Shown piece after piece: positions 55,532 through 63,749 of a stretch of 64,000 bases of DNA. The DNA is from Nostoc sp. LPT. Lineage in GTDB: Bacteria > Cyanobacteriota > Cyanobacteriia > Cyanobacteriales > Nostocaceae. Below the pieces are notes generated by a model, which did not search any database, was not told the origin of the DNA, and worked only from the letters and a program-made list of their open reading frames with translations. The DNA is taken from contig NZ_JABXKF010000161.1 of assembly GCF_017115165.1 (NCBI RefSeq), positions 20,003 through 84,002 on the forward strand, written 5' to 3'. The position numbers were made by a program, and so were the translations under genes. How positions within the stretch are numbered: the stretch's first letter is position 1; each line of letters starts with the position of its first letter.

Positions 55532-56386
55532 TTACCCCTCTTGGCGTGGGTAGCCAAAGCTAAGATGGCTGCCAATGAGTGTGTAGAAGTCATTTGGCGC
55601 ATGTGCAGCACCCCCTGCACAACCCGGAACCTTGCACTTATCGCTAACAGTTTGGGCGACTTTGTAAAGCTGACTGGTGTGTGGTGTCATGTCCCATCCT
55701 TCGCCACCATAGCTTGTGATTTTTTCAATATTATGCAAAACGATCGCTTCTAGCCTCCAACCATTGATTTTGCACTCGCCCAAGCGATAAATTTTAGACA
55801 AAGCTGGATCTGATAAAGCTATACGTAACTCCCTTTCGATTTGCATGAAGTCAGGCTTTTCTGGCTGCATCTGCAAATAAGCAAGCAATTCTGCTGCTGA
55901 TGTGCCAGTTCTAAAAAACACCGATGCGTAACCGTCTCCTCCAGAAACGACTCTCCAATCAACTAAGGTGAGTTCTGGTGACTGCGCCAGTGCCACAATC
56001 AGTGAGGTGTCAGTTTGGTTATCTGTGCCAGTTATCCCACCATAACCAGACTCAATGCCAAATTCGCGATCGCAAACACCAATGATTTGCCAGGTATAGT
56101 GTGCAACAGTAACTATAGGTTCATTTCTTTGTATACCCGACACTACTTCAGCATAGTTGCTCTGGTCAACATACAAATCGTAAGAACCTGGAGTATTGGA
56201 GTCTCCACATGGCGCATTGATTAATTTGCCAACAAAGTGGCAATGTTTAAAGCCAGACAGTGGATGCTGGCGTACCAAAGCAGCAAGGCGTTCAGCATCA
56301 GACGGAGCAAAAGTGGCACTGAAGTAGTAATGAGGCCCTTGTCCGCACTCTTTGATTTCCCAAAACCAATCTTGAAATGTACTCAT
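55532..56386 (-). CDS. Hypothetical protein
   Basis: 284 residues from ATG 56386; longer frames upstream (to 56509) would overlap the next gene, which has its own good start. No signal peptide or membrane segment. Several aromatic- and Gly-rich stretches occur (GFKHCHFVGKLINAPCGD; GVCDREFGIESGYGGITGTD) and at least 8 Cys, some near His, so metal binding is conceivable. I recognise no family. The stop lies 2 nt from the stop of the giant kinase on the other strand. Confidence 0.6.
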   Translation of the reverse strand: MSTFQDWFWEIKECGQGPHYYFSATFAPSDAERLAALVRQHPLSGFKHCHFVGKLINAPCGDSNTPGSYDLYVDQSNYAEVVSGIQRNEPIVTVAHYTWQIIGVCDREFGIESGYGGITGTDNQTDTSLIVALAQSPELTLVDWRVVSGGDGYASVFFRTGTSAAELLAYLQMQPEKPDFMQIERELRIALSDPALSKIYRLGECKINGWRLEAIVLHNIEKITSYGGEGWDMTPHTSQLYKVAQTVSDKCKVPGCAGGAAHAPNDFYTLIGSHLSFGYPRQEG

Positions 56387-56423
56387 ACGAAAGCCGCCAC
56401 ACTGGAAATTTCGATGCGATATT

Positions 56424-56678
56424 TCATGAATCAGCTGGCAGATTATACTTGCGACGCTGTTGTTGGGCAAACTTATGAAAAGACCGGAACCGTCCTGCCT
56501 CAAAATCATCTAATCCTTGTTCAATCCCCTTTATAGCCTCCTCTGATTCTTGCACCTCCCACTCTAGGATACTGGTAATCAACTCAGACGCTACAAGACT
56601 AACATCTTGATCTTGCCGAGCAGCTTTGTCGCGTAGTAATGCTTCTAATTCTGGGCTAAGGGTAATGACAATTGGCAT
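56424..56678 (-). CDS. Antitoxin-like small protein (orphan)
   Basis: 84 residues; ATG preceded by AAAGGAAGTAGCTCT (good ribosome-binding site). It starts with a beta strand and helix (MPIVITLSPELEALLRDKAA), the layout of ribbon-helix-helix-like antitoxins, and ends in a basic helix (HKFAQQQRRKYNLPADS). No toxin lies directly after it: the following frame is the 284-residue protein. It may be a leftover or a solitary regulator. Confidence 0.6.
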   Translation of the reverse strand: MPIVITLSPELEALLRDKAARQDQDVSLVASELITSILEWEVQESEEAIKGIEQGLDDFEAGRFRSFHKFAQQQRRKYNLPADS

Positions 56679-56759
56679 AGAGCTACTTCCTTTGGCAATT
56701 CAGCCTCTGCGCGATATTCTAGCAAACACAGCAATCAGCAGCTATCTAAATATACAGAC

Positions 56760-57023
56760 TCACCCAAAGAAACGCTCATAATTGTCATGACTACCGATCC
56801 AAAACCATGTCACTGTGTCTCCTTCCAAAACTCCAAGTGCCCGATAGCCTCGCGTTACCCTCACTGACCAAATCCCCTCCTGACTGTTGATACACTTGAA
56901 ATGTAAAGACGGGTGAAATGGATTCTCTGCCCACAGCCAATATGTTTTCCTGGCACTTTGCCTAATTTCGCTGCTCAACTGTCGATACTCAGACCAAAAG
57001 GAAGGAAGTACTGCTGACTTCAT
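56760..57023 (-). CDS. ParE/RelE-like toxin of a type II toxin-antitoxin pair
   Basis: 87 residues. The pattern fits the RelE/ParE superfamily fold: helices at the N-terminus (SEYRQLSSEIRQSARKTYWL), a FHPSLHFKCI hinge, then strands GIWSVRVTRGYRALGVLEGD and VTWFWIGSHDNYERF with the typical C-terminal H-x-x-YER/K ending. It starts 6 nt after the stop of the antitoxin gene, so they form one operon. Confidence 0.8.
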   Translation of the reverse strand: MKSAVLPSFWSEYRQLSSEIRQSARKTYWLWAENPFHPSLHFKCINSQEGIWSVRVTRGYRALGVLEGDTVTWFWIGSHDNYERFFG

Positions 57024-57029
57024 AGCTGG

Positions 57030-57254
57030 TCATAGTTCATTGCAGTGGCTTGCTTGTCCCTCTGCAATTTCTTGTTTGGCTTGTTTGGCAGCAGCAATAA
57101 GTTTTGATTGTGTTTTCTGGAACGATTCATTCCATCTGATTTCATCTTGCAGATCATTAATGTATTCCCGCAGATGCTCTGCAATCTGATCTTGTACCTC
57201 AATGGGTAAAGACTCCATCATTTTGATCACGGTGGTAATTGCTGCTGACGACAT
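57030..57254 (-). CDS. Antitoxin of the ParE/RelE-like pair
   Basis: 74 residues, mostly helical (IKMMESLPIEVQDQIAEHLR; EIRWNESFQKTQSKLI). Small proteins of this type, with a 'SLP-x-E-x-Q' start, precede RelE-like toxins in many cyanobacteria. The gene lies directly upstream of the toxin, as usual for antitoxins. No DNA-binding motif is obvious by eye. Confidence 0.72.
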   Translation of the reverse strand: MSSAAITTVIKMMESLPIEVQDQIAEHLREYINDLQDEIRWNESFQKTQSKLIAAAKQAKQEIAEGQASHCNEL

Positions 57255-57715
57255 GGTGAATTGCTCTCATACAACGCTTTGCTCTTAAAGCTAACACCAA
57301 TTACCTCTCTTTATTTATCAAGCTCTCATGCCTGACGACATCATTGACTCTAACCTAAACGCAATGAGCAAGTGTGGTGCGGTGAATCAAGACTTTCAAA
57401 GATATAAAACTTCTCATACAGAATAAGAAGAAATATTAATTTACTTTTTAGCCCCTAAAAGCTTGCTTTCACAGTATTCTTGAAGAAACTCTCATACAAC
57501 CAAATTGTATTATTTGGGACATAGCGCTTCATTTTGCCTTTCCCTTTTGAGCAGAGAAATAATGACTATAGAAAAGATGGATTGGATGTTTGCTCGGCAG
57601 ACAAGATCAAAATACTCTCCTAATCAATAACTTAGTAGGCTAGCGTGAAGTTAAGCGGACGCAAGCAACCTTGATACAGAGAGCAGAGCTTGTGTTCGTC
57701 TGCTCCAACATTGTG
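57255..57715. other. Intergenic region, nothing recognised
   Basis: 461 bp, AT-rich, with no frame, hairpin or repeat that I can support. Confidence 0.4.
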
Positions 57716-58699
57716 TTAAGTGTCGGAAACTCGCATATCTAGCTGAACCTGGCTATCATCTCTAGCGATTTTGCTTGGGTGAAAGCTCTCTCTATCTGAA
57801 GTGGGCAGGGCTTTGTATGTTTGTAGCACTGCATCAATAGGCACAGTGGATATAATACTTAGCCCAGCAACAGGTGATTTCACAGCACTGATCTTTCCTT
57901 TTAAAAGTCGTAATGCAACACTAGGTAGATTTGGTGTAACAAGTAGCAACGGATCTGGATTTTCCCATCTGATTCGCGTAGTACCTTGCTTCTTCGCTTT
58001 ACTTGAGGAGTTATCCAACAACTGAACGTACATGCCCGATGAATCAACAGATTCAAATTCAGTACGTATCTTTTTCATTGCTTCAGCTAAACTATGAGCT
58101 AGTTTTTGGTCACTATTTGTCGCAGCCATATAAAAGGGATATGTCCAAGGAATTCCATATTTTAGTAAGTCGATCTGCTTCTTATGCTTCTGCTCAACAA
58201 GTTTTCTTATAAATTTAGGAATGACTAAAGAACAAGCCCATTCTGAAGAATCAAAATTTGATAAAGACGGTAGTAATTTACTGGAGGGATAAAATTCATC
58301 TGTAATTTGGGAGTAAAGACAATAAAGAGGAAACAAGCGGTAATGACGTGCAAAATTTAGCAGCAGGCGACGTTGCTCACCTGAACGATAGTTAAGAAAA
58401 CGACAAGTCGAAGTAATTGGATTAACAACTTTTGCTTGCACTAATAAGGATAACCAAGCACCAGGCTCACCTATGCACCATAACCAGTCAGCACCGCTTT
58501 GTGATCCTTCTTCTCTACGACTGAATTTCTTAGTCAGGATAAAATCGCTGTGCTTTCGCGCAATTGTTACCAAGTTTATATCAGTGATACTTTCTTCAAG
58601 GATGCCTAAACGAGATGACAGACTATCTTTAATAATGTTGTTTGTCCAAAGTGTACATTCTTTAAATGTTGCACATAAATCGCTAAGTGATAATCTCAT
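57716..58699 (-). CDS. Uncharacterised protein with possible PD-(D/E)XK nuclease-like core
   Basis: 327 residues from ATG 58699, preceded by GTGGAGTGAGC (good site); an earlier Met would overlap the next gene. The N-terminal half has EESITDINLVTIARKHSDF, FSRREEGSQSGADWLWCIGE and WLSLLVQAKVVNP. The spacing E ... GADW-x-W ... VQAK resembles the acidic residue / D / (E/Q)-x-K set of PD-(D/E)XK nucleases. I believe it belongs to a domain-of-unknown-function family (DUF6615) but am not certain. The C-terminal half is basic and unrecognised. Defence or repair is speculation. Confidence 0.62.
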   Translation of the reverse strand: MRLSLSDLCATFKECTLWTNNIIKDSLSSRLGILEESITDINLVTIARKHSDFILTKKFSRREEGSQSGADWLWCIGEPGAWLSLLVQAKVVNPITSTCRFLNYRSGEQRRLLLNFARHYRLFPLYCLYSQITDEFYPSSKLLPSLSNFDSSEWACSLVIPKFIRKLVEQKHKKQIDLLKYGIPWTYPFYMAATNSDQKLAHSLAEAMKKIRTEFESVDSSGMYVQLLDNSSSKAKKQGTTRIRWENPDPLLLVTPNLPSVALRLLKGKISAVKSPVAGLSIISTVPIDAVLQTYKALPTSDRESFHPSKIARDDSQVQLDMRVSDT

Positions 58700-58760
58700 G
58701 CTCACTCCACATGATGTCTTAAGCCTAACATTTATAGTGTCTATTGTGTATAATTGTGTT

Positions 58761-60161
58761 TCATAACCCCATAACTGTACGATAATGTGCTTCAATTTGT
58801 GCCACAGTTTCAGACTTGCGTTTTGTCTCCCATTGACTGCGATTAAATAATTCTTGCCGCAATCCATCAACATTAATTGTTGTCACTTTACCATCAGCAA
58901 CAATTTGCTTACCATTTACCCAAGCACTATTAACAACATTACTAGGACGCCCTAAAACTAACAAACCAATGGGGTCTGTACGAGGAAGTAATGATAAATT
59001 GGTGAGGTCATAAAGTACTAAATCTGCTTGTTTACCGACAGTTAAAGAACCGAGTTTGTCTACCAAATTTAGTCCCTTTGCACCTCCCAAGGATGCCATT
59101 TCCACTGCTTGCCGGGGTGTAATCCAGTGTTGATAATCTGAGTCTGTAACATTATGTAAGATAGAACCAATTTTGATAGCTTCTAACAAATCTTGAGAGT
59201 CATTACTAGAAGCACCATCGCAACCAAAAGTTACATTTACTCCAGCTTGACGATATTTTAAAATAGGGGCGATGCCACTGCCTAAACGCAGATTACTTAA
59301 GGGATTATGAACAACTGTAGATTGAGTTTTGGTGAGGATGGCGATATCAGCATCATTTAACCAAACGCAATGGGCTAAAGTTGTCCGATCGCTCAAATAC
59401 CCAATCCTTTTCAAATGTTCCACAGCAGTACAACCGTACTTTTGTTGAGCGAGTTTTTCCTGTGCCCTGGTTTCGAGTAAATGGGAGTGACGACAAAGAT
59501 TGTAGCGATCGCTTAATTCAATACACCCTGCAAATAAAGCATCAGTACACAATTGTATCCCCGTTGGTGCAACTAAAATATTTACACCCTCATCTGGGCG
59601 ATGAAATTGCCTTACCGCTTCTTCGATAATTTCCAATGTTGCCGCAGTTGAGCGAAAATAAGGTTCATGAGTTTGGGCTGATTCCCCAGATGGGATACCT
59701 GCGGAGAGGGATTCATCTTGAATTAGAGGGGCGATAAAGGCGCGAATCCCAACTTCTCTGTAAGCACGAGTTGCAATGGCGATGGTTTCTAACTCAAGTC
59801 CGGGAATTAACACCAGATGATCTACTACACTCGTCCCGCCGGAAAGTAAGGTTTCCACCGCAGTACCCAAGGCGCTTAGATAAATCTGTTCGGGATCGAG
59901 GGGAGCAAAATCAAACAATTCTGCCAACCATAATTCTAAAGGTAAAACTGACATCATCCCCCGTTGCCACATCTCTGATGAGTGGGTGTGGGCGTTGAAA
60001 AAGCCAGGTAGCAATAGCTTATTTTTGCCATCTATGGCAGTGCCGACTACTTGTAGATTGGGGGAAATGGCTGCGATCGCATTATCTACAATCTGTACAT
60101 CTACCGTTGCATAATCATCACTGACGGCAATCAAAACATTCTGGATGGTAAAATCTAGCAT
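58761..60161 (-). CDS. Amidohydrolase / aminohydrolase (cytosine/guanine-deaminase-like family)
   Basis: 466 residues of the metal-dependent amidohydrolase superfamily. The first metal motif is FFNAHTHSSEMW. A His follows in RHSHLLETRAQE, then the general-base region TTLAHCVWLND, and the last metal Asp in TFGCDGASSNDSQDLLEA. N- and C-terminal strands form the usual small beta-sandwich. Members deaminate or dechlorinate N-heterocycles (AtzA/TrzA/SAH deaminase types). It diverges by 81 bp from a cysteine hydrolase and a cupin, which suggests a shared nitrogen-compound pathway (inference). Confidence 0.9.
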   Translation of the reverse strand: MLDFTIQNVLIAVSDDYATVDVQIVDNAIAAISPNLQVVGTAIDGKNKLLLPGFFNAHTHSSEMWQRGMMSVLPLELWLAELFDFAPLDPEQIYLSALGTAVETLLSGGTSVVDHLVLIPGLELETIAIATRAYREVGIRAFIAPLIQDESLSAGIPSGESAQTHEPYFRSTAATLEIIEEAVRQFHRPDEGVNILVAPTGIQLCTDALFAGCIELSDRYNLCRHSHLLETRAQEKLAQQKYGCTAVEHLKRIGYLSDRTTLAHCVWLNDADIAILTKTQSTVVHNPLSNLRLGSGIAPILKYRQAGVNVTFGCDGASSNDSQDLLEAIKIGSILHNVTDSDYQHWITPRQAVEMASLGGAKGLNLVDKLGSLTVGKQADLVLYDLTNLSLLPRTDPIGLLVLGRPSNVVNSAWVNGKQIVADGKVTTINVDGLRQELFNRSQWETKRKSETVAQIEAHYRTVMGL

Positions 60162-60242
60162 ATTTAACCTTGATTAAGTAATTGTATTTTGAACTGAATT
60201 TCAAGTTACAAAATAGAAAATGGTGTTGGGTATTGCAATTTT

Positions 60243-61022
60243 ATGAATTTACCATTACGGACATTGGGAGTTGCACCAAATGCGTGGACAGTGAATGATG
60301 CGATCGCAGATATCACTCGTCTTCAAAAGACTCCACAACCCGTTATTTTATCAACAGAAACTAAAACCCTGCACCTAGACTTGGCAAAAGCTGCTATCCT
60401 CGTCATTGATATGCAAAACGACTTCTGTCACCCTGATGGCTGGTTAGCGCATATCGGTGTAGACGTAACTCCAACGCGTCAGCCTATTGAACCTTTGAAC
60501 AACTTACTTCCAGAATTGCGTGAGGTTGGTGTTCCAGTCATTTGGGTAAATTGGGGGAATCGTCCCGACTTGCTCAATATTAGTGCTGGTTCGCGTCATG
60601 TCTATAACCCCACAGGGGGAGGTGTAGGATTGGGCGATCCACTGCCAAGCAATGGTGCTAGAGTACTCATGGCAGGTAGTTGGGCCGCGGCAGTAATAGA
60701 CGAGCTAGAACAAATTCCCGAAGATATTTGTGTAGACAAATACCGCATGAGTGGGTTTTGGGATACACCCTTAGATAGTATCTTGCGGAATTTGGGAAGG
60801 ACAACATTATTTTTTGCTGGTGTTAATGCCGATCAATGTGTGCTAACTACCTTATGTGATGCCAATTTCTTAGGATATGACTGCGTGTTGGTTAAAGATT
60901 GCACCGCTACCACTTCTCCTGAATATTGTTGGCTGGCGACATTGTATAATGTCAAACAATGCTTCGGTTTTGTCACTGACTCGCAAGGAATTTTAACAGC
61001 GCTGCAAAATGGTGAGGAGTGA
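60243..61022 (+). CDS. Cysteine hydrolase, isochorismatase family (biuret-hydrolase-like)
   Basis: 259 residues. The triad of the family is visible: Asp in AILVIDMQNDFCHPDGWL, Lys in ICVDKYRMSGFWDTPLD and Cys in FAGVNADQCVLTTLCDANF. A metal-site-like RHVYNPTGGG lies between. Amidases of this group hydrolyse biuret, ureidoacrylate or N-carbamoyl compounds. It is divergent from the amidohydrolase gene and upstream of a cupin. Confidence 0.9.
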   Translation: MNLPLRTLGVAPNAWTVNDAIADITRLQKTPQPVILSTETKTLHLDLAKAAILVIDMQNDFCHPDGWLAHIGVDVTPTRQPIEPLNNLLPELREVGVPVIWVNWGNRPDLLNISAGSRHVYNPTGGGVGLGDPLPSNGARVLMAGSWAAAVIDELEQIPEDICVDKYRMSGFWDTPLDSILRNLGRTTLFFAGVNADQCVLTTLCDANFLGYDCVLVKDCTATTSPEYCWLATLYNVKQCFGFVTDSQGILTALQNGEE

Positions 61023-61138
61023 GGAGTTAAAAATAATTAGTGATTTTGTGATTTAGAGATACAACTAACAACTCAATATTCAGGACTCAGATTTCAGGAA
61101 TTTTCATATCCATCGATAACTTCAGAAGGGATAAATAA

Positions 61139-61594
61139 ATGAACGCTACTCGTTGTGTAATTCCGGTTATCAAATCTCCCAAAGATTACCAAGTATATCG
61201 CATCAGTCCTAACGACTCTAATCGATTAGCAATTATCTTCGATTCGACAAATGCTAATACTTCCTTGACTTGCTGCGTAGAAATTTTTGATGTTGGTGGA
61301 CAAACACCGCCAAATCGCCATCAGTGGGCGGTGGAAATGTTTTTTGTCCTCAAAGGAGAAGCGATCGCTATGTGTGATGGCAAGACTACCACGATCAAAG
61401 CTGGAGATAGTTTATTGGTGCCTCCCACTGGTACTCATTTGATTAAAAATACTGGTTCTACCCGCTTGTACACGTTGACTGTTATGGTTCCCAATGAAGA
61501 CTTTTCGGAACTAATTCGCAGTGGGATTCCGACAGAGTTAGATGAAGAAGATATGACAGTACTAGGGAGATTTGATGCTTTGATGCCCTGTTAA
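61139..61594 (+). CDS. Cupin-domain protein
   Basis: 151 residues, single cupin barrel: motif 1 PPNRHQWAVEMFFVLKGEAI (His, then Glu; the usual first H-x-H is N-R-H) and motif 2 AGDSLLVPPTGTHLIKNTGS with its His. The start is at ATG 61140-61142 region with AAGGGATAAATAA upstream. It probably binds one metal; a role as isomerase, dioxygenase or storage protein cannot be told apart. It follows the cysteine hydrolase by 116 bp and may share its transcript. Confidence 0.85.
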   Translation: MNATRCVIPVIKSPKDYQVYRISPNDSNRLAIIFDSTNANTSLTCCVEIFDVGGQTPPNRHQWAVEMFFVLKGEAIAMCDGKTTTIKAGDSLLVPPTGTHLIKNTGSTRLYTLTVMVPNEDFSELIRSGIPTELDEEDMTVLGRFDALMPC

Positions 61595-62030
61595 AGTATT
61601 TGAAACCTCACTTCTATTTCTCTCTCCTACAAAGCTACGGTGTACACACAAGTTTTGCCGTAGCTATATCTTTATTAATAAGTGAAATCTCACATTGCGC
61701 TTCTATCCTGCCTCCCCTGCTCAAGAACAGCCTGCCTTAACAGATATAGCGGTTCTCGAATGGAAGCAATACACTTTGACCTCACTTCCATTCCTCTCTC
61801 TTTAAAGGAGAAAGGCTTTGAATTTTATTTCTCAACGCGCTAGTAGGGAAGGGGCTGTTCTTGTTATACCAATTCTCTAAAATCAGGCAACAGATGTAAG
61901 CAGGTATTGCCTTGCTGCATCTAAATTTCTCAATTGCGAATTGCGAATTGCGAATTGCGAATTGGTATTAGGTCTGTATTGCACTCAACCCAGAAGCGCT
62001 ATAAATTTCCACAAAGCCAAGCGTATTGCA
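61595..62030. other. Intergenic region with repeats
   Basis: 436 bp. It has CTCCTACAAAGCTACGGTGTACACACAAG near 61624 (as before the trpD spacer), ATATAGCGGTTCTC near 61745 (as near 4280), and an AATTGCG heptamer array at 61932-61959 (four units). No gene. Confidence 0.6.
61932..61966. repeat. AATTGCG heptamer array
   Basis: Four perfect AATTGCG units (61932-61959) followed by the variant AATTGGT. Confidence 0.8.
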
Positions 62031-63749
62031 CTATCTAGTCCTTAATAACTGCACGAAAGTATTACTCACCGTATTATCTTTAGTATCGGCGGCGTATTGA
62101 ATCAATTCTTCTCGCAGTTTTTTGGCTGCATCTATCTCAAGTAAGGTTGCTAGCAAGAAATAAACACCACGAAATCGGGGGTCGCCCATTCTATCAACTA
62201 ATAGTCCTTCGGCGGCATCAGTTTCGCCGAGAAAGTTTTGCACTAAGAAGAAATCCATGATTTTATCGTGGCGGAAGCACCATTCTTTCTGGGCTTCGCC
62301 TTTTTTATCTTGCCACTGACGGCTGACTACCATTTTGTATTTCTCGTCTGACAAAGACATGGCGACTTGGTAAAATTCATCTGCGGGTAAAGCTTGTTTG
62401 TCTTGGAGTCGCATTTCGTAGACGGCGGCTGAGAATTTCTTTAAGGGAAATTCTTGATTCCATTCTTTGAGGTATTCTGCCGCCATTAAATTGTATTGCT
62501 GTTGTTGCAGGTGAAACAAGTTAGGGTGTTTGCCTTGTGATAACATCAGCGCTACCACTGTTAGATCCATTGGATTGGAAAGAATTCGGCGGACAGCATC
62601 TAACTCTTCTTTGGCTTGTTGTTGGAAGACTTCTATTAAATAATCGGTGCAGGCTTTGGCGTAATCAGCACCTTGAATTTTGGCATCTTGGGGGAGTCGC
62701 GGCTGACGGGAAATCAAAAACTCTTGAATTTGTTGTTGTTCAAGGGGTTGCAAGTAGTATGTTTTGGCTGTTGAGGGTGGTGTCCACTCTAGGGGCTGGG
62801 TAGTCATTATAATGTTGCCCCGGAAATAGCTTTCGACAAACTGGCAGATTTTAGCCCGTGTTTCGGCGGTGACTTCGTTGAGTCCGTCGATGCAGATATC
62901 TATCGCACCACTGTAAATCAGGTTTTTCAGGAAGCCAGCATCTTGGGCTTGGCCGTGTAGCTTGTCTTGGATGGCTTCAATTACGCCTTTATGACACTTT
63001 TGGGCGGGGAGATAAACGACTATGCGCTGGGAGTTTTTCAACAGATGGCGGAGAAACATCGACTTGCCTAAGCCGGAATCTCCTTCTAAGATAATTTGTC
63101 TTTGAATACTGGGTAAGGCTGGGGTAATTGGCAAGATGTCTCCTGAGACGGGAACTTTGACTTTAGATTCTGGGAAGTATGATTGGTCATAAAAATTATC
63201 TAAGCCGGCATCGGCTAATAGGGAAGGTTTGAATGGTTCAAATAATTTGCGCCGGAAGGGGGGAAACCAGGTGAGGAGAAAGCCGACATAGCCGACGCCG
63301 AGAATCCGGCGTACCCAAGGGTTCCAGAAGAAGATGGCTTGGACTTGGGGAAATTTCGGGTAGGCAAAGATGAGGGCAAGCCAAAAGGCAATGTGAATGA
63401 TGATAATGTTTCTGGCTTTAAAAAACCACCCCCAACCTTCAAGGTTAGTTATCTGTGACTGCACTGCAAAAGCTTTAGTAGAGTAGGGAGTTTTGAGGTT
63501 GTTGTAGTGGTGCTGTAGTAAACCAATATCTTGCCATTTCCAATGAACTTTTTTGTTCTCGGCAACTATTGAAATCTGTTCTGCTAAATCTTCTCTTAAT
63601 CTATCCAGCCCCTTACTAGGTTCCCAGGCTTTGAGAAAAACCTCCAGCGTTTTCTTGCCTTCATCGTGAGTAAGTTGCTCAAGAATTGCTTTTCTCTTAG
63701 GTCTGGCCAGCCAGATGAGCAGTCTTTTTACCTCATCTATTCCCACCAC
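62031..63749 (-). CDS. NACHT-type NTPase with membrane segments (3' part of a split HEAT-NACHT gene)
   Basis: 572 codons from the GTG at 63749, but probably the main part of a larger protein. An N-terminal helical part ends at about 110; two membrane segments lie at about 115-130 and 140-165 (IIIIHIAFWLALIFAYPKF; RRILGVGYVGFLLTWF). The NACHT ATPase has Walker A EGDSGLGKSMFLRHLL (223-230), Walker B DICIDGLNEV and a sensor GNIIMTTQPLEW. A helical C-terminus follows. Deleting one G in the GGG near 63747 would join it to the HEAT frame as YFLSGGIDEVKRLL. NACHT proteins act in signalling and phage defence. Confidence 0.85.
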   Translation of the reverse strand: MVGIDEVKRLLIWLARPKRKAILEQLTHDEGKKTLEVFLKAWEPSKGLDRLREDLAEQISIVAENKKVHWKWQDIGLLQHHYNNLKTPYSTKAFAVQSQITNLEGWGWFFKARNIIIIHIAFWLALIFAYPKFPQVQAIFFWNPWVRRILGVGYVGFLLTWFPPFRRKLFEPFKPSLLADAGLDNFYDQSYFPESKVKVPVSGDILPITPALPSIQRQIILEGDSGLGKSMFLRHLLKNSQRIVVYLPAQKCHKGVIEAIQDKLHGQAQDAGFLKNLIYSGAIDICIDGLNEVTAETRAKICQFVESYFRGNIIMTTQPLEWTPPSTAKTYYLQPLEQQQIQEFLISRQPRLPQDAKIQGADYAKACTDYLIEVFQQQAKEELDAVRRILSNPMDLTVVALMLSQGKHPNLFHLQQQQYNLMAAEYLKEWNQEFPLKKFSAAVYEMRLQDKQALPADEFYQVAMSLSDEKYKMVVSRQWQDKKGEAQKEWCFRHDKIMDFFLVQNFLGETDAAEGLLVDRMGDPRFRGVYFLLATLLEIDAAKKLREELIQYAADTKDNTVSNTFVQLLRTR

